From Lysobacter solisilvae (GTDB lineage: Bacteria; Pseudomonadota; Gammaproteobacteria; Xanthomonadales; Xanthomonadaceae): a DNA stretch of 64,000 nt. The position numbers were made by a program, and so were the translations under genes. Under the pieces are notes generated by a model. The model worked only from the letters and a program-made list of their open reading frames with translations. It was not told the origin of the DNA and ran no database searches. Shown piece after piece: positions 62,293 through 64,000 of the stretch. The DNA lies in contig NZ_CP071518.1 in assembly GCF_016613535.2 (NCBI RefSeq), forward strand, positions 2,294,001 to 2,358,000, in the 5' to 3' direction. Position 1 is the stretch's first letter; every line of letters begins with the position of its first letter.

Positions 62293-62404
62293 TTGCCACC
62301 TCCACATGTTGTCGGCACCTCTCTCAACGGGCCGGAACAGGGGACGGGGTTGGCAATGGCGAAGTTTTTTTCAGCGGGCACACCCGGACGGACTTCCAGA
62401 ACGA

Positions 62405-62430
62405 ACGAGGCCCGCCGGAGCGGGCCTCGT
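62405..62430. terminator. Hairpin between the SIMPL and tonB-like genes
   Basis: ACGAGGCCCGC-CGGA-GCGGGCCTCGT, 11-bp perfect stem, 18 bases after the SIMPL-gene stop (minus strand). It lacks a long U-run, so it is a weak or Rho-assisted terminator. Confidence 0.6.
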
Positions 62431-62448
62431 AAGACATTGCGGGCGGGG

Positions 62449-63192
62449 TCAGCGGCCCAGTTCGAACACCACGTCCAGGTTGACCGAGAGCGTGTTCTCG
62501 CCGGGCGAGACCGACGTGTCGGCGCCCTTGGCCATTTCCATCGCCTGCATGCGCATCATCGGCATCGGCGGGCCAAAGCTGCCGCCTTCGTTGATGCTCA
62601 CGATGCGGCGCACGCGCATGTTCAGGGTCTTGGCGTACATCTCGGCGCGGGCCTGCGCCTTCTCGATCGCCTGGCGGCGCGCCTCGTCCATCGCCTCGTC
62701 CTTCTTGTCGACGTCGAAGGTCGGGCCGTTGATCTGGTTGGCGCCGACGGCGGCGAGCGTGTCGAGGATCTTGCCGAGTTTGGCGATGTCGCGGACCACG
62801 ACATTCACCGTGTTGTGCGCTTCATACCCGGTGATCTTCGGCGGCTGGTTCTCGCCGTACTGGTAGGTGGGATTGAGGCTGATGCCGCTGGTCTGCACGT
62901 CCTTGGCGGGAATGCCCGCCGCCTTGATCGCATCGACGACCCGGGCCATCTGCTCGGCGTTGGCGCGCATGGCCGAATTGGAATCGACCGCGCGGGTCAC
63001 CACGCCGGTGGAGATGGTCGCGATGTCGGGGACGCGCTTGGCCTCGCCCTGCGCCGAGACGTTGAGCAGGGTGCCATCGGTGGCGACGTATGGCGTGGTC
63101 TGGGCGGTGGAGGACATGGGCGAGCAGGCTCCGAGGACGAGGGCGGCGGCCAGCGCCAGCGGGCGCAGGGCGGGATGGGACAGTTGCAGCAT
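62449..63192 (-). CDS. SIMPL (DUF541) domain lipoprotein
   Basis: Periplasmic protein of 247 aa of the BP26/OMP28/SIMPL family. Signal peptide with lipobox LVLGACSPM. The core shows [58 protein letters not shown] and [20 protein letters not shown], all typical. BP26 forms channel-like oligomers in Brucella; the role here is unknown. Single gene ending at a hairpin. Confidence 0.92.
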   Translation of the reverse strand: MLQLSHPALRPLALAAALVLGACSPMSSTAQTTPYVATDGTLLNVSAQGEAKRVPDIATISTGVVTRAVDSNSAMRANAEQMARVVDAIKAAGIPAKDVQTSGISLNPTYQYGENQPPKITGYEAHNTVNVVVRDIAKLGKILDTLAAVGANQINGPTFDVDKKDEAMDEARRQAIEKAQARAEMYAKTLNMRVRRIVSINEGGSFGPPMPMMRMQAMEMAKGADTSVSPGENTLSVNLDVVFELGR

Positions 63193-63350
63193 CAGTCAAC
63201 TCCTTGTGGACGTGCGGGGGCGCGGGATATGTCGCGGGTACGGTAAACGATCCGCATGGCGCATCAGGGTTACGTGACGGCAGCCGGGTCGGGCTTCAGT
63301 CAGCGCGGGTTATCCTTTCGCCCATCCCGCACCGGCCCCCTCAGGACCTG

Positions 63351-63947
63351 ATGCTCTATCTCGCTTCCCAATCCCCCCGCCGGCGCGAACTGCTCGGCCG
63401 GCTCGGCTTGCCTTTCGGTCTGCTCGAACTCGACGTGCCCGAACACCGCCAGCCGGGCGAACCGGCGGAGGAGTACGTCCGCCGGGTCGCGCGGGAGAAG
63501 GCGGGCGCGGGCCTGCTGCAGGTGATGGGCAACCCGGCGGCGATCGTGCTGGGCAGCGATACCGAGGTCGTGCTCGACGACGAGGTGTTCGGCAAACCCG
63601 GCGATCCGGACGACGCGGCCGCCATGCTGCGACGCCTCTCCGGGCGGACCCACCAGGTGATCAGCGCGGTGTCGCTGGTCTCGCCCTCGCGCGAGGCGCA
63701 GACGGTGTCCGTGTCGGAAGTCGCCTTCGCCGCGCTGAGCCCGGCGCAGATCGACGCCTACGTCGCCGCCGAGGCCGAATGGCGCGGCAAGGCGGGCGCC
63801 TACGGCATCCAGGGATTCGCGGAAACCTTCATCACCCGCCTCAGCGGCTCGTACTCGGGCGTGATGGGCCTGCCGTTGCACGAGACGGTGGAACTGCTGC
63901 GCCAGTTCGGCCTGGATCCCATGCCTGCCGCGGAGGCGCGCGCATGA
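63351..63947 (+). CDS. maf: Maf-like nucleoside triphosphate pyrophosphatase
   Basis: House-cleaning pyrophosphatase of 198 aa. The start [20 protein letters not shown] has TCAGGA upstream. Motifs are [23 protein letters not shown], the active-site [27 protein letters not shown] and [31 protein letters not shown]. YhdE/Maf enzymes hydrolyse dTTP and UTP or modified pyrimidines. The stop overlaps the rng start (ATGA), the usual maf-rng pair. Confidence 0.96.
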   Translation: MLYLASQSPRRRELLGRLGLPFGLLELDVPEHRQPGEPAEEYVRRVAREKAGAGLLQVMGNPAAIVLGSDTEVVLDDEVFGKPGDPDDAAAMLRRLSGRTHQVISAVSLVSPSREAQTVSVSEVAFAALSPAQIDAYVAAEAEWRGKAGAYGIQGFAETFITRLSGSYSGVMGLPLHETVELLRQFGLDPMPAAEARA

Positions 63948-64000
63948 GCGAGGAGATCCTGGTCAACGTCACCCCGCGCGAGACGCGCGTGGCGGTGGTC
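63944..64000 (+). CDS. rng: Ribonuclease G, N-terminal fragment at window edge
   Basis: Nineteen codons from the ATG overlapping the maf stop: [19 protein letters not shown], the characteristic start of RNase G (the E. coli protein begins in the same style). RNase G matures 16S rRNA 5' ends and degrades mRNA. The rest lies outside the window. The call rests on this short match plus the maf-rng gene order. Confidence 0.85.
   Translation, partial: MSEEILVNVTPRETRVAVV

Noticed and set aside
63351..63947. Possible second maf-type function for the ORF starting at 63090
   Set aside because: The upstream extension crosses the SIMPL gene promoter region in antisense and lacks similarity; maf starts at 63351.

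Overview
The window is high-GC chromosomal DNA from a gammaproteobacterium, most likely family Xanthomonadaceae (Lysobacter/Luteimonas/Pseudoxanthomonas type). The family is inferred from the clusters queA-tgt-yajC-secD-secF, lptE-holA-nadD-rsfS-rlmH and ftsY-mutY-yggX, frequent GTG/TTG starts, the abundance of M13 and DUF885 peptidases, and the protein styles. No phage, IS, integrase, plasmid or CRISPR genes were found; this is core chromosome with small accessory islands.

Layout. 1-3.0 kb: copper resistance pair copA (cut by the window edge) and copB, with seven 51-bp His/Met-rich repeats in copB. 3.1-3.4 kb: intergenic repeat array 1, then tRNA-Phe with its promoter and terminator. 4-8.3 kb: yggX, mutY (frameshifted), an AsmA-like gene and ftsY, tightly packed on the minus strand. 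8.3-14.2 kb: rsmD, coaD, a lipoprotein gene, ferredoxin, ggt, an MBL hydrolase and a TMEM43-family protein. 14.3-17.1 kb: upp, and a class III aminotransferase divergent from an Lrp/AsnC regulator with a clear palindrome between them. 17.2-22.9 kb: queA, an unlisted 54-codon ORF that overlaps both neighbours by ATGA, tgt, yajC, secD, secF. 23-28 kb: suhB, trmJ, and a PhnD-like binding protein next to a membrane GGDEF-EAL enzyme. 28-33.8 kb: exoD, a CorC-like gene, PhoU-like DUF47 plus Pit phosphate transporter, an alkyltransferase-like protein and a rhomboid protease. 33.9-42 kb: two M13 peptidases (one lacking its zinc ligands), truncated hemoglobin, small genes and a DUF885 peptidase. 42-49 kb: queuosine-precursor transporter, DUF502, a Ser/Thr kinase fused to an FGE-type domain, repeat array 2 and a frameshifted thioredoxin/TPR co-chaperone. 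49-53.6 kb: SemiSWEET, DUF1176 and amidohydrolase genes joined by GTGA overlaps, then a frameshifted diguanylate cyclase. 53.7-64 kb: leuS, lptE, holA, nadD, rsfS, rlmH, repeat array 3, tonB-like, SIMPL, maf and the start of rng.

The most unusual features are three intergenic arrays with unrelated sequences but the same period of about 21 bp (two helical turns), each with a palindromic core per unit. Others are the translationally coupled duplicated small ORF between queA and tgt, and an M13 pseudoenzyme beside an intact paralogue. Three genes carry four single-base insertions in G/C runs; these look more like sequence errors than biology. Queuosine biosynthesis is represented three times (queA, tgt, precursor transporter), and c-di-GMP turnover twice.
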